Shown one piece after another: positions 62,096 to 64,000 of a stretch of 64,000 nt of DNA. The position numbers were made by a program, and so were the translations under genes. The notes under the pieces are model-generated. The model saw nothing but the letters and a program-made list of their open reading frames with translations. It made no database searches and had not been told where the DNA came from. Within the stretch, counting starts at the first letter, position 1; each line of letters starts with the position of its first letter. The DNA is from Pseudomonadota bacterium (GTDB lineage: Bacteria; Pseudomonadota; Alphaproteobacteria; Sphingomonadales; Sphingomonadaceae): NCBI GenBank assembly GCA_023457895.1, contig JAEXAY010000008.1, positions 62,001-126,000 of the forward strand, in the 5' to 3' direction.

Positions 62096-62209
62096 CTGTT
62101 CCCCCCTTCCTGCGCCTTTTGGCGTCCCATGCCGAAGCCTGCAAGCCTCTCCGGACCTCGGCGCGGACGGGTTTACGCGGAGGCGCGAAGGCGCGGAGAG
62201 TTTGTGCTT

Positions 62210-62295
62210 CGTCATTCCGGCGAACGCGGGAATCCATCTCACGCCATATGAATTTCAGCCTCGCCAGATGGGTCCCCGCCTGCGCGGGGACGACG
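62210..62295. repeat. Palindromic repeat upstream of the acyltransferase gene
   Basis: CGTCATTCCGGCGAACGCGG (left) and CCCCGCCTGCGCGGGGACGA (right), an 86-base inverted element of the familiar GTCATTCCCGCGAACGCGGGAATCC class. It occupies part of the 405-base gap before the DUF3617 gene. Confidence 0.8.
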
Positions 62296-62326
62296 GCGTT
62301 GGTATTTCCCATGACCCGGCGCCCCC

Positions 62327-62384
62327 GCGTGAAATCATAACGACCCGCGTGAAATCATGACGACCCGTGTGAAATCATGACGAA
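62327..62384. repeat. Three 20-bp tandem direct repeats
   Basis: The unit GAAATCATGACGACCCGTGT is repeated at 62331, 62351 and (partly) 62371, with one or two base changes per copy. No gene uses them. They could be a slippage array or short direct repeats for a DNA-binding factor. Confidence 0.85.
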
Positions 62385-62500
62385 CAGCCGGCGCGCGAAC
62401 TGGCAGCTCCCGTCCCCGTATCTCCGCTTGCAGTGCGGCCGCCGTCATGCGACACCCGTATCAGGGTCAAAATCATCACCATGGATATAAGGGAGACAAT

Positions 62501-63016
62501 ATGCGTGCAGTTTTGATCGGAACGGCCCTCGCCCTCGCGCTGACGGCGTGCAGCGGGAGCAAGGACCCCAATGAAGCCGCCAAGGAAAGCATTGCCACGT
62601 CGCAGCTTCAGCCGGGCGAATATACAACCAAGATGCAGATCACCCGGCTGGAAATGCCCGGCATGCCCGCCGCGCAGGTCGAGCAGATGAAGCAGCAGAT
62701 GTCGGCCGCGATGAACATCCCGAGCTTCTGCCTCACGCCCGAACAGGCCAAGGCGGGGTCGGAAGAAATGTTCAAGAAAATGGGCCAGGGCGACTGCAAG
62801 TTCGAAAAGTTCAGCGATACCGGCAGCACCGTTTCGGGCACGATGAACTGTTCGGCGCAGGGCGGTGCGGCGATGACGATGACCTTCAACGGCACCAAGA
62901 CCGACACCAGCTCGTCAACCGACAGCGAAGTCCGCATGAAAGGCCCGACCGGCGAGATGGTCATCGGCAGCCATGTCGAGATGAACCGCACCGGCGCGTG
63001 CAAGACGGGCGCATAA
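62501..63016 (+). CDS. DUF3617 family lipoprotein, copy 1
   Basis: 171-residue predicted lipoprotein (signal MRAVLIGTALALALTAC, lipobox LTAC). The mature domain follows the DUF3617 pattern: LQPGEYTTKMQITRLEMPGM, FCLTPEQAKAG, GDCKFEKFSDTGSTVSGTM and a C-terminal MNRTGACKTGA. Four conserved Cys besides the lipidated one likely form disulfides. Function unknown. The ATG at 62501 is preceded by GGGAGACAAT. Paralogous copy follows 166 bases later. Confidence 0.88.
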   Translation: MRAVLIGTALALALTACSGSKDPNEAAKESIATSQLQPGEYTTKMQITRLEMPGMPAAQVEQMKQQMSAAMNIPSFCLTPEQAKAGSEEMFKKMGQGDCKFEKFSDTGSTVSGTMNCSAQGGAAMTMTFNGTKTDTSSSTDSEVRMKGPTGEMVIGSHVEMNRTGACKTGA

Positions 63017-63182
63017 GCCCGGCCGGACTCCACCGCGCAAAAAATCATCAACCGGGCGGGCCGCCCAGACGGCTTTCGCCCGGTTTTTCATGCCATCCGG
63101 CGGCCGGGCGGATTTCGCCTGTCCGATCCCGCTTGCATAACAGCCGCGCATCCGCATAGTCGCGGCGCAAAGGCGAGAGAGG

Positions 63183-63779
63183 ATGAGAATGCGCACAACC
63201 ATAACCGGACTGGTGACGGGCCTCGCGCTGATGGCGCTTGGCGGATGCAGCCGCGAGCCGACGGTCGAGGAAGTGCGCACCGAAGCGGGCCAGCTCGCAA
63301 AGCTGGTGCCCGGCAATTATGAAACCCGCGTAAGAGTGACCCGCTTCAAGGCGCCCGGCATTCCATCCGCGCAGCGCGAGGCGCTGGAGCGCAAGCTCGG
63401 CGGCAGCGCGCAGGTGGTCGAACGCTGCGTCACGCCGGAGGAGGCCGACAAGGGCATCCAGCCGATGCTCGATTCCATCCTGGGCCAGCGCGAATGCAAG
63501 TTCGAACAGTTCGACGTCGCGGGCAACCGCATCAGGGGCGAGCTCGCCTGCCAGACCGGGCTTGGCCCCGCGGCGCGGATGAAGCTCGACGGCACGGTGG
63601 AACCCGAACAGATCAGCGCCGCCACCAATATGAGCATCAAACTGCCCTTCCCGCCGATCGGTGTTGATGTCGACATGCAGATCGACATGAAGCGTACCGG
63701 GGCGTGCAAGCCTGCACAGCCCGCCGCTCCGGACGCGGGCGCCCCCGCTGACACGAAGGCGCAACAGCAACAGCCTTAG
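63183..63779 (+). CDS. DUF3617 family lipoprotein, copy 2
   Basis: 198-residue paralogue of the preceding protein, again a lipoprotein (lipobox ALGGC). LVPGNYETRVRVTRFKAPGI, ERCVTPEEADKGIQPML, QRECKFEQFDVAGNRIRGEL and DMKRTGACKPAQPAAP align with copy 1 at the family's Cys positions. It has a Pro/Ala/Gln-rich C-terminal tail. Sequence identity to copy 1 is low, so this is an old duplication. Confidence 0.87.
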   Translation: MRMRTTITGLVTGLALMALGGCSREPTVEEVRTEAGQLAKLVPGNYETRVRVTRFKAPGIPSAQREALERKLGGSAQVVERCVTPEEADKGIQPMLDSILGQRECKFEQFDVAGNRIRGELACQTGLGPAARMKLDGTVEPEQISAATNMSIKLPFPPIGVDVDMQIDMKRTGACKPAQPAAPDAGAPADTKAQQQQP

Positions 63780-63815
63780 ACAATAGCAAGTTCAAGCAAG
63801 AGGAAAGGGACAGCC

Positions 63816-64000
63816 ATGTTCGGTTATGTGACGCTCGGCACCAACGATATCGAGAAAGCCCGCGGCTTTTATTCGGACCTTCTCGGCCGCATCGGCGCCA
63901 AGGAACTGATGCGCTTCGACCATAATGGTTTCACCATGTATGGCACCGCGTTCGACAAGCCCGCGCTCGCGGTCACGCCGCCCTATGACGGCAAGGCGGC
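63816..64000 (+). CDS. VOC (glyoxalase/bleomycin resistance) family protein, truncated by window end
   Basis: ATG at 63816 opens a frame that runs off the end. The visible 61 codons read MFGYVTLGTNDIEKARGFYS then DLLGRIGAKELMRFD, the start of a small VOC-domain protein. AGGAAAGGGACAGCC precedes it. Substrate and length unknown. Confidence 0.8.
   Translation, partial: MFGYVTLGTNDIEKARGFYSDLLGRIGAKELMRFDHNGFTMYGTAFDKPALAVTPPYDGKA

Noticed and set aside
62327..62384. CRISPR-like array.
   Set aside because: Only three 20-bp units with no spacers between them and no cas genes.
62096..62500. Short frames extending the acyltransferase and other ORFs into the repeat-rich gap.
   Set aside because: The extra residues are translations of the known inverted repeat class and not conserved protein.

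Overview
This is a GC-rich chromosomal window from an alphaproteobacterium, most likely a sphingomonad (Sphingomonadales, Sphingopyxis/Sphingomonas-like). The evidence is the overall gene style, two large TonB-dependent receptor loci (one broken), a SUF-type Fe-S operon led by an Rrf2/IscR-like regulator, DUF2093, DUF5076 and DUF3617 proteins, and small palindromic intergenic repeats of the kind common in this order. I saw no tRNA, rRNA, CRISPR array, complete transposase or prophage. Almost all of the window is ordinary core metabolism with accessory patches.

Layout. 1-5.4 kb: a sulfotransferase-like gene convergent with a GTG-initiated TonB receptor, then an M23 peptidase lipoprotein and a DUF2093 protein. 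5.4-11.7 kb: cation efflux (CDF) and pdxH on the minus strand, divergent from a plus-strand run J-domain chaperone - YihY/BrkB - fabI, then a small minus-strand gene and aroC. 11.9-14.7 kb: two tandem DAACS symporters. 14.7-15.3 kb: a gene-poor stretch whose minus strand appears to encode a small structured RNA with two tiny ORFs, one behind a Shine-Dalgarno (SD) sequence complementary to 15 nt of the 16S 3' end. 15.3-18.5 kb: a Gly/Tyr/Arg-rich lipoprotein, a cytochrome P450 and an extensin-like protein. 18.5-27.2 kb: EamA transporter, a lipoprotein, and the suf operon (iscR-sufB-x-y-sufC-sufD-sufS-sufT-sufA). Four gaps of that operon carry palindromic repeats, and sufC itself contains an in-frame repeat. 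27.3-33.2 kb: AraC regulator, pyrD, gamma-glutamyltransferase, acyl-CoA synthetase. 33.2-41.6 kb: glyoxalase I/II, two SIMPL proteins, TPR protein, alpha/beta hydrolase, quinone oxidoreductase and leuD/leuC. 41.7-48.2 kb: GDT1-type transporter, a beta-lactamase-fold hydrolase, a 3-oxoacid CoA-transferase operon whose two subunits are separated by two extra genes, a universal stress protein behind a perfect FNR/FixK box, and a small stress-like protein. 48.4-53.9 kb: C-terminal stump of a TonB receptor, NTF2-like protein, proA, a DUF5694-like protein and a Tat-exported PhoD phosphatase. 53.9-60.7 kb: secreted DUF11-like protein, aldehyde dehydrogenase, uvrB, and an AT-rich insert carrying a DUF5677-like gene. 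60.7-64 kb: acyltransferase, tandem repeats, two DUF3617 lipoproteins and the start of a VOC-family gene cut by the window edge.

How the parts work together. The clearest functional module is Fe-S cluster biogenesis: an Rrf2 regulator controls the SufBCD scaffold, the SufS desulfurase, and the SufA and SufT carrier and maturation factors. leuCD (LeuC is a 4Fe-4S enzyme) lies nearby but in a separate operon. The glyoxalase pair detoxifies methylglyoxal, and ScoAB feeds ketone-body or acetoacetate use. The most unusual items are the repeat colonisation of the suf operon with an in-frame insertion in sufC, the stand-alone minus-strand RNA at 14.8-15.0 kb, the AT-rich DUF5677 insert that abuts uvrB and appears to truncate a neighbouring reading frame, and the decayed TonB receptor.
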